NCBI GenBank assembly: GCA_963573385.1
Contig: CAUYLG010021675.1
Coordinates: 1-64,000 of the forward strand
Length of the DNA stretch: 64,000 bases
DNA from: Cacajao melanocephalus
Lineage: Eukaryota > Chordata > Mammalia > Primates > Pitheciidae
Direction: 5' to 3'
The translations under genes were made by a program, and so were the position numbers. Of the stretch, positions 1-16,450 are shown one piece after another. Position 1 is the stretch's first letter; each line of letters begins with the position of its first letter. Under the pieces are notes generated by a model that was given only the letters and a program-made list of their open reading frames with translations, made no database searches and had not been told where the DNA came from.

Positions 1-287
<287 letters not shown>

Positions 288-389
288 GAATTTTCTTTAT
301 GATGCAAGCACATGCTTCCAAAGTAACCAGAATTCCACACTTTATTTAAAAATGGCACTGTTATTCTGAGCAGCTAGATTTTGTATATG

Positions 390-840
390 TGTTAGGGTTT
401 TCCAGAGAAACGACCAGTAGGAGATAAACATTATATATGAGATGGGATTTATAGGAATTGGCTCATGCAACTATGGAGGCCAAGAAGCCCCACGATCTGT
501 CATCTGCAGGCGGGAGACCCAGGAATGCCAGGGCTGTAACTTTACTCTGAGTCAGAAGACTGAGACTCAGAGTAGCCAAACCCCAGGTCAAGGGCAGGAG
601 GAGACTGTTCCTCTAGTTGAAACCGGCAGGCAGGATGGAGCAGATGTTTTCTTTCTCTGCCTTTGGTTCTGTTCAGGCCTTGGATGGTTTGGATGAGGCA
701 CACCCACGTTGGGGAGGGGCCTCTGCCTGACTGAGTCCACCATTCAATGCTAATCTCATCTGGAAACACTCTTAGAAACACACCCAGACACCATGTTTAA
801 TTTGACACATAAAATTAACTATCATAGTGTATTCTCTATT
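390..840 (-). repeat. Old LTR-like interspersed repeat
   Basis: The sequence from gtgttagggttttccagagaaacg to acataaaattaactatca matches a common old mammalian repeat with LTR character; I cannot name the subfamily with certainty. A copy of the same family lies at about 2805-3190 in the opposite orientation. Reading frames across it are incidental. Confidence 0.6.
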
Positions 841-860
841 TTCCCATAAAAATGTTTTAA

Positions 861-2804
<1,944 letters not shown>

Positions 2805-3190
2805 GTCAACTTGGCTGAGCCCTGGTGCCCAGACATGTGGTCAGACATTATTCTGGTTGTTTCTATGAGGGTGTTTTTAAATGAGATTTACATTTAAGTG
2901 GGTGGACTTTGAGTGAAGCTGGTTGCCCCACAGGACGTGGGGGCCTTGTCCAGTCAGTCGAAGGTCTGACTAGAACAAAAGGCTGGACCCCCGCCCCCCA
3001 GTCAAGAGAGGATTCTCCAGTGCTCTGCCTTTAGATTCCAGCTGCAGCTCCTTCCTGAGTCTCCAGCCTGCTGGCTCCCCCAAGGCAGTCTGTGGACTCA
3101 TGAAGCCTCTGCATCCAGTTCCTTGAAGTGACTCTCTTTCTCTACTTTTACACATCCCGTTGGTCTGCTTCTTTGCAGACCCCTGGCAAT
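2805..3190 (+). repeat. Old LTR-like repeat, inverted relative to 390-840
   Basis: The sequence ctgccatctgtcaacttggctg followed by gggtgtttttaaatgagatt and gaacaaaaggctgg is the opposite-strand counterpart of the repeat at 390-840. The end near tttgcagacccctggc corresponds to the beginning of that other copy. Confidence 0.55.
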
Positions 3191-5191
3191 CCCCCATCCA
3201 GCCTTCAGTGATTGCCACTGATCCGCAGCCCCTCCTGTGCACCGAGGGCAGCCAGGAGCTATGCCTTGTGTGTGAGCACAGACCAGTAGCCAGAGATGAA
3301 CAGACACAGAAGAAAAGCCCCAGCTTGAAAGAGACCTGAACAAGTAGGAATAAGAACAAAGGAAAGGCAGGAAGTGGAAGAAAGCTTCAAAGAAATAATA
3401 ATTCATAGTTACCGTATTCAGGGAAATAAGCGAAGCTGTAGCATCCAAGAAACAAGAAACAATTGAGGGAGCAAGAGGGAGCTCATGAAAATAAGAAATA
3501 TAATAGCTGAATTTTTACTTCATGAAAATGTTTGGAAATCAAGGTCAAATATCTTAGAAAGCAGGCAGAACCAGACAATGGGAGAGGAAAACGTAAGAAA
3601 ATAAGAGGATTAATCCAGGAGGTCCAGCATCTGACTGGTGGGAGACCTAGTGAGGGAGAAAGCATGCTAGGAGGGAGGGAAAGAACACAAGGATACGCTC
3701 TAGAAATGAGGGACGTAGTTGTGTATTAGAAAGACCCACCAGGTTCCTACACAGTAAGTGCAGACAGGCAAACCCACATCATAGCCATCATTGTGAAAGC
3801 TTAAGATAAGGGATCAGGAGACAGTGCTTGACTTTAGAGAGGAAAAAACAGGTCATGTCCAAAGTCCAAAAATAGTACTGGACTTTGCAACAGTTTCATC
3901 GATGCTAAAAGCTAAATGGAAATGACTTCCAAGTTTTGAGTGAAAATGAACTCCAACATTGCATTCTGCCCAGAAAGTTACTAATTAAATTAAAAATTAC
4001 TAATTAAACAGAGCAAAGACTGTTTAAAACATCCAGTCCCCCAAATTTAATTCCCCTGTACTCCATCTCAGGGAGCTACTGGAGTGTGGTGTCTACCACA
4101 ACAGAGGACTGTTCTAAGAAAGAGGATCAGATCCAGGGAAGAGGGATCCCACACGAGAGGGGAGCAGAATCCCCAGGGGGTTGGCAGGTGGAAGTCCCAG
4201 GACAGCAGTGGCACAGAAGACCTGGAAAGCAGCCGCTTATGGAGAGTCACCTCCAGGGGAAACAAAGTCATAGTAGACTTGATCATGTGGAAAATCATGT
4301 TGAGAGACTTTTTACGGAGCCATTGGTGGGCATGAAAAAGCTTAGGTACTGGTTTAAAGAAAACTAAGCAAATAAAAAATGAGAAAGTTGCTCCAGGAAA
4401 AACTAAAAGGTGTAAAAGGATATCTGTAATTCAGTGTATTTCCTGTTTCAGGAGCAAACAGTATTTGCACAATATAGTCTGTAAAGAACACAGGAATATG
4501 GATGTAACTAAAAATGATGACCAGAGTGAAATTCTCTTGGGAAGATTAGAGGAAGGAAAGTGTCTGTCATCTGCCACAAGGGGAAACCTAAAATCAGTAA
4601 CTCAGGGCACAGCCAGGCATGTACGGTTTCGACATACCACCGAAATATGAAGTTCACCACCACCACAACCAAAAGGAACTCTGTTGTGTCCGAGGGAGGA
4701 CACGGGCTGTTGGTCTTTGAGATAAGCTCTTAAACATTTTTTGACTTTTTAAACTGGTTATGTATTATCTGTATGAAAGTAATTTGTACCATGTAGCCTT
4801 TTGGAAATGAACTTCGTGACCTATAGTTTTTAAAAAGCTAATACATTCTTTGTGTATCAGGAAAAACACCTAACGATTTTCTAGTGAGTAAATATAGTTT
4901 TATTTCAGTGAAGTTTGGAAGTATTGATATTCCTTAAATGATCTTTCCTTCATTTTTAATAAAATTAAGTTTTTGTTGAAGAAATTAGGTTTTAATTTTA
5001 TTCTGTAGGAGAAGATGTCGTGTTGTAGACTTCGATGCTAATGGAATGATGAGAATTTAAAGCAACACTGTATTTTATTTCAGTTATGAGACTATTTTAC
5101 ATCACCCTTGACATTTGCCACTAAAGCCAAATGAAAAATCAGTGGCCAGAGACGGGTTCTCTATCTCAGACTTTACCAATATGCAGATTTA
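3191..5191. other. LANCL2 intron, mostly unclassified
   Basis: This is A-rich intronic DNA. The segment at about 3500-4650 has the purine-rich texture of an old LINE 5' region, but I cannot assign it. No exon with LanC-like coding is present. Confidence 0.4.
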
Positions 5192-5710
5192 TGTGGTGCC
5201 AACGTGTCACTTTAAAGACATTGTGCGGTAATGTCACCTTAAGACATTCTGTGGCACTAATATTCACCTAACATGTTTGTGTGTTGCTGACCTATCACTC
5301 TAAAGATGTCGTGTGTTGCTAATGTGTCACCCTGAAGACTTCATGTGACATTAAGCTGTTGCCTTAAGACGTTCTGTGATGCTAACATGTCACCCTAAGA
5401 CATTGTGTGGTGTGACCTGTCACTCTAAAGATGTCATATAGTGCTCATGTGTCACCCTAAAGATGTGTGGCATTGACATGTCACTCTAAGGGTGTCATGT
5501 GGTGCCAATGCGTTGCCCTAAAGACATGTGGGGTTAACATCTCGCCCTGAGATGTTCTGTGGTGCTAACCTGTCATTCTAAAGATGTCATGCGGTGCTAA
5601 CATGTCACCTTAAGAGGTTGTGTGATGCTAACATGTCACTCTAAAGGCACTGTGTGGCATTAGCATGTCGCCCTAAGATGCCATGTGGGCTGGCATGCCA
5701 CCCTAGATGC
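5192..5710 (+). repeat. Minisatellite of about 31-bp units, about 17 copies
   Basis: Diverged tandem units follow the pattern atgtcaccctaaagatgt then tgtggtgctaac, each about 25-33 bases. Recognisable cores (tcaccctaa, tcactctaaag, tcaccttaag) recur about 17 times in roughly 519 bases. Units are perhaps 70-90% alike. It lies in a LANCL2 intron about 0.8 kb before the exon at 6500. Confidence 0.9.
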
Positions 5711-5909
5711 TCAGTTAGCCCAGCCTTGTCGCCTGACTCTTCTCACCAGGTTTTTTCATGGGAATCTGTACAGTAACTTGAGACTCTTTGAATGCTCTAA
5801 GTCCTTTTAAAGAAACAATGCCTCAAAATTAGCAAATATTTTGAAGAGTGTTTTTAGTCTTAGTCTCTGTAGTGAAACTTTAACACAAACTCAATAAATT
5901 CTAGTAGGT

Positions 5910-6110
5910 AACATTTAATGAGTGCCTTCAGTTAGTAAAAGCCGGTATTGCCACAAATTGTTGGATGAAGGAGTGAGGCATGCATTTTTTTCTCCCCTTT
6001 TCCTTATAAACACCTTAGGAGTTGAGTACTGTGATTATCCTATTTTAGAGATAAAGAAACAGGTTAAATAATTTGCTGAGTAACAAAGCCAGTATATAGA
6101 TTTGGGGAAA
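5910..6110 (+). repeat. MIR-type SINE fragment
   Basis: The order taacatttaatgagtgcc, attatcctattttagagataaagaaac, taacaaagccagtat follows the MIR consensus layout (core, gagaaact and taactt-like parts), with heavy divergence. Confidence 0.6.
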
Positions 6111-6499
6111 GAGGGGTACCTGGCTTTTTAGGAGGCGTGAGCCACATGGAAGGAAATCAAGTATTCACATTTTAACAAAGCAAATCAACAAAACAAAACC
6201 TACTTACTCCTAGGTTCACTTGCCATTCAGTCATTTCCTTACTACTCTCTAGGAGGGTGGTTCTAATCCATCAAAGAGACAAAATACATTATAACACTAA
6301 GATATTTTAGAAAGATTTCAAAAAGTTGAAACAAGTTCTGCCTAAATCTTCAATGAGGAGATAGTTGAATTAATTCTAATTTTATATGCTCTTTAGTTTT
6401 CCATGTAATTTATGTTTTATTATGTTAGCCACGATACAATCATTAAAAGAAATAACTTCAGAAAAAAATAACTTGTGTTTTATTTTTGTTTGTTTAAAG

Positions 6500-6682
6500 C
6501 CAGCATCAAAAGTGGACCAAGAAACCTTGACAGAAATGGTGAAACCCAGTATTGATTACGTGCGCCACAAAAAATTTCGATCTGGGAATTACCCGTCGTC
6601 ATTAAGCAATGAAACAGACCGGCTGGTGCACTGGTGCCACGGCGCCCCGGGGGTCATCCACATGCTCATGCAGGCGTACAAG
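6500..6682 (+). CDS. LANCL2: LANCL2 internal coding exon carrying the first zinc-site motif (partial gene)
   Basis: This 183-base exon encodes 61 residues in phase 0, from PASKVDQETL to HMLMQAYK. It has an AG acceptor just before 6500 and a GT donor at 6683. The protein is recognised as LanC-like protein 2, a eukaryotic relative of bacterial lanthionine cyclases with an alpha/alpha barrel and a catalytic zinc. The motif RLVHWCHGAPG holds the cysteine that is the first zinc ligand in LanC and LANCL1 structures. If the protein has the usual 450 residues, this exon covers about residues 276-336 and the cysteine is near 321. LANCL proteins are known to add glutathione to dehydroamino acids in damaged proteins. 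LANCL2 is also reported to be N-myristoylated, to bind abscisic acid and to influence Akt signalling. The paralogue LANCL1 is very similar, but the spliced structure and the VOPP1 neighbour favour LANCL2. Earlier exons lie outside the window to the left. Confidence 0.95.
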
Positions 6683-8509
6683 GTCAGTGCTTCCGCCGTC
6701 ACAGCCGTCCCCTGTGCAGGGAGCCAGGTTTCACCACCAGATTTTCGGTTTGGGTTTGGTAAGGCCATTTGACTGTACACTAAAAACCTTTTAGAATGAA
6801 TGTTTTTACAAAATAAAGTCTCTGTATTTTACCACTCATCACCACTGTCATTAGTGCTACAAGTCAGAGTGTGTGTGGGTGTGTGTTTGTGTGATTGGGT
6901 GTGTTAACAGGGTTTATATTCATGTGCTAGATGACAGAGCAGTGATGAAATTATTTTCATTCTAATGAGTATGGGTATCTAGTAAGGGAATGGACAGGAT
7001 CATAACCAAAGTGCTTCTTTGTTCGTTTCACATCATTTTATTTTCTTGATTGAATATCATTAATAATAATTATTATGATTGTCCAAGAGCTTTTACATTT
7101 GAGTTTAAAATTGTTGTATTATTCACAAGAGGTAGGTGGTACTCAAATTTGTATACATCTGGGATACTATAGGAGAATAGGCCATACCTTCACTGATTAA
7201 TTGTAGTAGGCTCTAAATACATTTGGGCACAATATAAGAACACTGTTGATTTCTGTCCTGGACTAAGATTTGTCATGTAAGTTGAAAACAAATGATGCTT
7301 CTTTTGCAATTTTATTTTTTATTTAATACATCTTTATTTGTAGTAGTGGATGTTGTAGTAGTGGATGTTGGAGTTATATATCGAAGTATACAACTGTAAC
7401 ACAACGATTGAGCTGTTCAACGCAGTATTTTGGCAAGGTCTCTCTTGTTTTGGATAGATAGGTGGAATTAATGGAGTGGAACTCATATTTCTACGTGGAA
7501 ATAACAGAAGAACTGATACCTGAGTCCATTTTATTTTTCCTTTACAGCTACCATAATAAATTACTTAGAAAAACTGGGGAGAATTCTCTCTCATGATTTG
7601 GGCTAATTTCTCAGAAATTTTGAGTCCTCCTACAACAATACCAAACATATTCAAATCATATAAAAGTCAGAGATGAGCATTCAAGAAAGCAACTCAGAAA
7701 ATCATGATGTTTGGTCAGAGTGAAACACAATGAAATGAATTCTCTGAAAATAAGATGTATCTTCCTCACAGTACCCCCACTTTTAAATTAAAACATAATT
7801 CTGTTCAAATCACTGCCTCCCTTTTTCAGAGTTTTGGAGCATTTATCATTTCAGTGTCTTAGAGGAACATATGTAATATAAATGTTCAACAATGATGTGT
7901 AAGCACAATATTGACTCTACAGACAGGAGCCCACTGACACTCAAAACAGATGTGTTACTGCTAAAATGTGGAAGCTGCTTTTTGTCAAACTCCTTTTCCC
8001 TTCACTTTAAAGAGGCTCAGCCGACACAGCTGGGTGTACCTGGTGGCTGATCTCTGCTGCCGGGTGTGCTTTTCCACTGTGTTTCAACGGCTGAGTCCTG
8101 TGGCCAGCAGGCAGGTCCCAGGACCAGGCTATCCTGTGGGGACCCTTCTTCCTGTGCAGTTCCATTTTCATGAGTTCTGCTGACAGTGGCCACCATCTGT
8201 TTCCACGACTGCTAGCCACTTGGGAGGAAGCCAGCACGACTCTGCCGCCGACAGGCTGCAGGTGGCTGTGGCCGACTCCTTCCAGCAGGACTTCTGCACA
8301 GAATACCATTCGAACACCTTGCCCTGCCCTGCTGGTTCCAAAACAGATTTCTCTCCTCCAGAAAGCATAGGGCCGAAGATGTCAAGATACTTAGTCTTTA
8401 AAACTTTATTGTGTCCTCTACATTAAGATTCTTGAACGTGAGGAATGAGGAGGAATATCAGAATCTTCTGGGGGTGGGAACGCATCAGTGGTAATTTGAA
8501 AAAGCATAT
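6683..8509. other. LANCL2 intron, unclassified
   Basis: AT-rich intron sequence without a recognised exon or young repeat. It includes a perfect 15-bp tandem duplication at 7341-7370 and a TG-rich stretch near 6868-6905. Confidence 0.5.
7341..7370 (+). repeat. Perfect 15-bp tandem duplication
   Basis: The unit TAGTAGTGGATGTTG occurs twice without a mismatch (7341-7355 and 7356-7370). This is a small local slippage event. Confidence 0.9.
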
Positions 8510-8705
8510 ATATTTTATATTTCAAAATAGCTACAAGAGAAGATTTGAAATGTACCCAGCATAAATAAATGATAAATCTTCAAGGTAATGGACACCCTGA
8601 ATGCCCTGACTTGATCATTACACATTGTGTGCACATATGTCACATGCACCCGTAAACATGTACAATTATTATGTATCAATGAAAAACTTAAAAAGGAAAA
8701 AGCAT
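8510..8705 (+). mobile_element. L1 3' end fragment, sense
   Basis: The sequence gacttgatcattacacattgtg, then gtacaattattatgtatcaatg and an A-rich end is the typical 3' UTR and tail of an older primate L1 (L1MA/L1P type). Only about 200 bases are present, so it is strongly 5'-truncated. Confidence 0.8.
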
Positions 8706-9301
8706 GTGTAATATGATCTTACAACTGGGGGTAAAACTACATCTTTTTCATAGTATAAACTGCAGAAAGTAAGTGTAGGCTGAAACTCCCTGCCGGCTGG
8801 GAAACGGACCATGGGCACATCTGCATATCTGTCTGCGTCCCTGAGCAGAGGGCAGGGTTTGTGTTTGACCAAGGCGGGGGTGTGGTGGGGGAGACAAAGC
8901 TAGTGAAGCACAGCTCCACACTCTATTTTCTCTCAAGTTACAGTTAAATCGAGAAGGCCTCCATTTATTAAAACTGTCTCTTAAAATTAGGTAGGGAATG
9001 TTCCAATGTGATGTAATAACAAGCTCTAGTAGTTTTTTTCTCCTGGCATATGAAGTCCTAAGTTGTTCAGGCATGCTTATGAAGGTGTAAAGTATCCAAG
9101 GACTTGAAAAAAATATTATTAATTATCCTTTACAAGGAAAACTGTTAAGTTCAATCCACAATCACAAAATTTATTTTCCCTCCCTGTAGATGCTCATCAT
9201 GGGTTAGTATTTAGTAGGTGTGCTTTTCTGTGTAGGAACATGTATTACTTGTTAATTTAAAGTTGTATGGTATCTTAGATGGCCTTTAAAGGTAAAGGTT
9301 T
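8706..9301. other. LANCL2 intron, unclassified
   Basis: No recognised gene or repeat. Minus-strand frames up to 108 codons have no identifiable product. Confidence 0.4.
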
Positions 9302-10251
<950 letters not shown>

Positions 10252-10445
10252 CTTTTTTTTTTTTTTTTTTTAGATTCTGAATAGCCGGGATTACAGATGC
10301 ATACCACTACGCGCAGCTAATTTTTCATATTGTTAGTAGAGACAGGATTTCGCCATGCTGCCGAGGCTGGTCTTGAACTCCTGACCTCAGGTGATTTGCC
10401 TGCCTCAGCCTCCCAAAGTGCTGGGATTACAGGCATGAGCCACTG
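10252..10445 (-). mobile_element. Partial Alu, antisense
   Basis: A poly-T start is followed directly by an internal Alu segment (gaatagccgggattacag), so the first third of the reversed element is missing. It ends at aggcatgagccactgtgg. Confidence 0.9.
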
Positions 10446-10970
10446 TGGTTATATAGATAATTTTCTCCTTTAATCTTTATTGTTTTAGATTTTACCTTTA
10501 GGCCTGTGATCTATCTCCAGTTAAGTTTTATATATTACATGAGGTAACAAATGAGCTGTTTTTTAACCATAGGGATATCTGACTGTTCCCATCTTTTTTT
10601 GTGGAAAAGACATTTGTTTTTCCCATTTGGTTGATTTTGGTTCCTCTCTCAAAAATCAAATGACCTAATAAGCCTGGATCTGTTTCTGGATGCCATTGAG
10701 TTAACTTTGGCCTGTTTATCTATATGATATTACCATGTTGTTTTTCTTATTCTGCATTTATTGTACGTTTTGAGATCAGGTAACTTAAGACAGCTAACTT
10801 TGTTCTTTTTCAGAATCACTTTGAATATTTTAGGTCCTCTGTATATTCATATAAGTTTTAGAGTAGTCAGTTTGTCAACTTCTGAAAATGGAGCCTATTG
10901 AAGTTATGAGTCAGAGTGCATTGAATCATTGAATTTCTAGGTCCATTTGGGTAGAACTAACTGACATCTT

Positions 10971-11264
10971 TTTCTTTTTGGAGACAGAGTCTTGCTCTGT
11001 CACCCAGGCTGGCGTGCAGTAGCGTGATCTTGGCTCACTGCAACCTCCACCTCCTGGGTTCAAGCAATTCTCCTGCCTCGGCCTCTCGAGTGGCTGGGAC
11101 TGCAGTCTCCTGCCACCATGCCCAGCTAATTTTTTGTCTTTTTAGTAGAGATGGGGTTTCACCATGTTGGCCAGGCTGGTCTCCACCTCCTGAGCTCAAG
11201 TGATCTGCCCTTCTTGACCTCCCAAAGTGCTGGGATTACAGGCACAAGCCACTGTGCCTGGCCA
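10971..11264 (-). mobile_element. Alu element, antisense, with target duplication
   Basis: Full reversed Alu from ggagacagagtcttgctctg to ccactgtgcctggcc. The bases aactgacatctt occur at 10959-10970 and again at 11266-11277, giving a 12-bp target-site duplication. Confidence 0.95.
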
Positions 11265-11471
11265 GAACTGACATCTTAATGTTGAGTCTTTCTGCTTGCA
11301 AATGTGGTATATCTCTCCATTTATATTTTCTTTAATTTCTGTCAATAGTGCTTTATAGTTCTTGCTGCATAGGTCTTGCACATCTTTTGTTAAATTTGTT
11401 CCTAAGTATGTTATTTATTTACATTTTCCAATTGTTTATTGCCAGTATATAGAAATAGAAATACAATTGCA

Positions 11472-11755
11472 TTTTTTTTTTTTTTTTTAGACAGAGTCTC
11501 ACTCTGTCATCCAGGCTGAAGTGCAATGACATGATCACGGCTCACTGCAGCCTCTACCTCCCAGGCTCAAGATATCCTCCTGCCTTAGCCTCCCGAGTAG
11601 CTGGGACTATAGGCATGCACCACCATGCCTGGCTAATTTTTGTATTTTTTGTAGAGATGAGGTTTTGCCATGTTGCCCAGGCTGGTCTCAAACTCCCAAG
11701 CTCTGTATCTGCCCACCTCGACCTCCCAAAGTGCTTAAGCCACTGTACTGGGACA
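11472..11755 (-). mobile_element. Alu element, antisense
   Basis: A T-run followed by agacagagtctcactctgtc and the full body. The end near ttaagccactgtactggg is degraded. Confidence 0.95.
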
Positions 11756-12357
11756 CAACTGCTTTTTGTATATTGACTTTATATTCTATGCTAAATTCAC
11801 ATATCAGTTCTAGGAGCTTTTCATAGATTACTTAGGATTTTCTGTGTACACATATCTCTGAGTTTTCTTTTTCCTTTATCTCTCTTATTATATTGGTTAG
11901 GATCTATAGTATAATATTGAAGTGGTCAGAGTGGACATCTTTGCTTTATACACAGTCATATAAAACAAATTAAATATTTCACCATCAAATAAGCTTAAAC
12001 TGTTTTTCTTAGATTCCTCTTATCCGATTGAAGAAGTTATGAGTCAGAGTGCATTGAATTATTGAATTTCTAGGTCCATTTGGGTAGAACTAACTGACAT
12101 AATTTTTTTTTTAACTAGTTTTTATGAAGGGATGTTGAATTTTGTCATTTTTTTCCCCTGCATTTATTCAAATGCTCCTGTGGTTTTCCTTTTTTGTTTT
12201 ATTAATATGATGATTTTACACTGATTGGTTTTTTAAAAGTTGAGTCAATCTTGCATTCCTAGTATAAACCTCACTTGGATATTATTTTTACCCTTTTCTT
12301 TTTATTAATATTGCTAGATTTAGCTTGCTAATATTTTGTTAAAGATTTTTATGTCTC

Positions 12358-12672
<315 letters not shown>

Positions 12673-13002
12673 CTATTAGTCCATATTTTCTTTTTCTATA
12701 AAATCTTTGTTTTTATTAGGTATCAGGTATAAGGATTATGCTGCTCACATACATTAATTGGAAAGTGTTTTCTCTTACTTTCAGAAAGATTTTATGTACA
12801 GTTGGTATTATTACTAGCTTAAATGTTTGTGGGAAAGTTTTGTATTATGAATTCAGTTTTATTAATAGAATCATTTTGCATCAGTTTTGTTGTATTTTTC
12901 AATATTTTTTTATCTAAGTTGTCAAATTTATTGGCATAATGTTATGTCTCATTTTTTTTAATGTATAGTAAGGTCTGAGTGATAGTTTCTTTTTTATTCT
13001 TT

Positions 13003-13302
<300 letters not shown>

Positions 13303-13476
13303 TCTTTTATTTTTGATATTAGTAATTTATGTTTTTTCTCTCTCTCTTTCATCTGTCTAGATAGCCAGCCTATTAAAGTTTTATTGATCTTTCAAACACA
13401 TAAATTTATACATTTTAACTTTATTTTCTATTTTATTGATTTTTCTCCTTTTCTTTTTAAAACTTCCTTCTACGTG

Positions 13477-13686
13477 TCTGGGCACGGTGGCTCACTCTTG
13501 TAATTCCAGCACTTTTAGAGGCCAAGGTGGAGGCTAGGCACAAGTTTAAGACCAATCTGGGTCGTAGTGAGACCTCGTCTCTATACAAAATCCAAAATTA
13601 TCTGGGCATGGTGGCACCACTGCACTCTAGCCTAGGTGACAGAGTGAGACCCTGTGTCAAAAAACAAAAAATAAAAATAAATAAAA
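13477..13686 (+). mobile_element. Partial Alu, sense, internally deleted
   Basis: It starts gtctgggcacggtggctcac and ends with a mixed A-rich tail (aaaaacaaaaaataaaaataaat). The middle of the right monomer is missing, because ctgggcatggtggcac joins directly to cactgcactctagcc. Confidence 0.85.
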
Positions 13687-14191
13687 TTTCTTTCTATGAA
13701 CTTTAGATTTACTTTGCTCTTTTCTAATGTTTTAAAGAGGAATCTTAGTTTTTTTACCTTTTTTTCTAATTTGAGCACTTAAAGCTTTACATTTTCCTCT
13801 AAGCACTATTTTAGCTCCATTCCCAAGTATTTTATGTCTTCTTTTCGTTTTCATTTAGTTTTAGATATTCCCTAATTACCCACATGATTTCTCTTTTGAT
13901 TCATGGGTTATTTAGAAGTGGGTTGTGTATTTTTCAGATATTTGAGAATTGTATAGATAATTTCATTGATTTCTGATTTAATTCCATTGTTGTTACAGAA
14001 CATATCATGTACGATTTGATCTTTTAAAATTTACTTAGACATATTTCATGGCCCAGTTTTTAGTCTGTCTCGGTGAATGTCCCATGTGCATTTGAATGTA
14101 ATGCATATTCTCTAGTCGTCAGGCATAGTGTGCTAGTGCTACAAATGTCGGCTGGGCCTGTGGTTGGATGTATTGTTCAGATCTTCAATTA

Positions 14192-14391
14192 CAGAGGTCA
14201 GCAAACTTCCTGTGATGACCCAGATGGAAAATATTTCAGGCTTGTTATCCATGACCTCTGCAGCCACCCAGTTCTAACCTTGTAGCACAAAAGCAGCCAC
14301 AGACAGCGTGTGAATGACTCGTCACGGCCACACTTCCAGGGAACTTTGTTTACAGATCAGACTGTGTGGGCTTGTGGTTTGCTGACCCTCA
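14192..14391 (+). mobile_element. hAT-Charlie-type non-autonomous DNA transposon
   Basis: The ends cagaggtcagcaaac and gtttgctgaccctc form an inverted repeat. The body (ccagatggaaaatatttcaggc, agcacaaaagcagcc) matches a common hAT-derived repeat of mammals. It sits inside the old L1. I do not assign a subfamily. Confidence 0.75.
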
Positions 14392-14906
14392 CAGATTTGC
14401 TTTACCTGTTTGTTTACTCAGTCATGGGAGCAGGAGTTTTACAGTCTCCCAGCTGTTAACTGTATGTTTATTTTCTTCTCTTTAATTTTCATAGTTTTTG
14501 CTTCGTGTATTTTGAGGCTCTGTCTTAATACATGTTTATGATGGTTATGTTTTCCTAATGAATTGACTATTTTATCATCATGTAATGTTTCTTTTATCTC
14601 TGGCAATAATTCTTTGTCTTGAAATCTACTTTGATATTAACGCAGTTGCTCCAGCATTTTATAATTACTGCTTATGTGATATATCTTTTTTCTTTCAACC
14701 TGTATGGGACTTGTGTTATATCTAGTCTAATCTCAGCGTTTTAATTGGAATTCGTTCATATATATTTAATGTAATTATTGAGGTGGTTGGATTTAACTCT
14801 GCCATTTAAAATTTTTTTTCAATTACATTTTGCGTTTTTGCTCCCTCTGGTTTTTTTTCCCCTGCCTTTTTTTTTTGTGTGGTGGGGAGATAGGAGAGTT
14901 TTTTAG

Positions 14907-15237
<331 letters not shown>

Positions 15238-15507
15238 TCTGTTGACTCTAACTCTATCTATTTGCACATGTCTTTTAGTAATTGCTGTAGGGGTTGTAAT
15301 AGATATCCTTTGCTTTTCACAATTTCCTCATAGAGTTCACGCTGAGCCACTTTGCATAAACTGTAGGAAACTCATAGGAAGGTGGTTCTGCTTACTCCAG
15401 TGCTTTGCACTCCATCTGCCATATTTATGAAATCTATGAGTGTGGTAAACCAGTAACATAATGTTGGAATTTTTGCTTTATTTTTAATTTTTTAAAAATG
15501 TTTTTGA

Positions 15508-15626
15508 AGAGACAGGGTCCTCAGTATGTTGCCCAGGCTAGTCTTGCACTCCAGGGCCCAAGTGATCCTTCTGCTTCAGCCTGCTAAAGTGCTGGAATTA
15601 CAGGTGTGAGCTACCATGCCTGGCCA
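15508..15626 (-). mobile_element. Alu monomer, antisense
   Basis: A single monomer: gagacagggtcctcagtatgttgcccagg to gagctaccatgcctggcc. The internal part typical of AluJ or FLAM monomers is short. Confidence 0.85.
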
Positions 15627-16450
15627 GAAGTTTTGCTTTCAGTAGCCCTGAATATTTTCACTGATACAAGCAAAACGGACAGTTTTGATATTTATTTGCG
15701 TATTTCCCATTTTTAGTTAGGGGTCTTTGTTTCTTCCTGAAGATCCTGATTTCTATCTGGTTTAATTTTTTCATCCTGTAGAACTTTACTTAGCACTTCT
15801 CGTAGTCCATATTTGGTGACAACAGCTTGACTTTCATGTGTCTCACATTTGTCTTTATTTCACCTGTATTCTTAAATACATTTTTGCTGGGTGTGGAATT
15901 CTAGATTGAGTTATTTACTGCCTTACTTTCTTTTATATGCTTTAACCGGCAGTGTTCCGTTGCCGTTGGTCTCTGCTGTTCTGAAGTCATTCTTTGCACT
16001 GTTCTCTTGGATGGGACGTGTGCTTCTTCTCCTGAGGCTTTCAGTGGTTTAATTGTTACATACCCGATGTATTTGTATGTATCGTGGTTAAGATCCTTTG
16101 AACTTGAACTTGTAAATGTGTGTGTTTTAGTACACTGGGTGGCTGTTTGGCCTCTCTTTTCCTACAGGTTCCTGAGGCTTTTGTTTTTCAGATTCCTCGT
16201 TCTTCTGTGTGATTCAGATCAGATGATTGCTATTTCCCTGGCTTTGTATTCACTCGTGATTTCTTCTGTTACGTCCAGTCTGCTCTTAAACCCACCCAGT
16301 GAGTTTAGTAATTTTACCTGTTGATGTTTTTCTAGGTCCAGAATATCCATTTGTTTCTGTCTTCCTCTGTCTTTCTCTTCTGAGGGTTCACTGATGATGA
16401 TTTTAGTTCCCTTTTCATCTGTGAAGATATTTCTAATAACTGCCTAAAAC

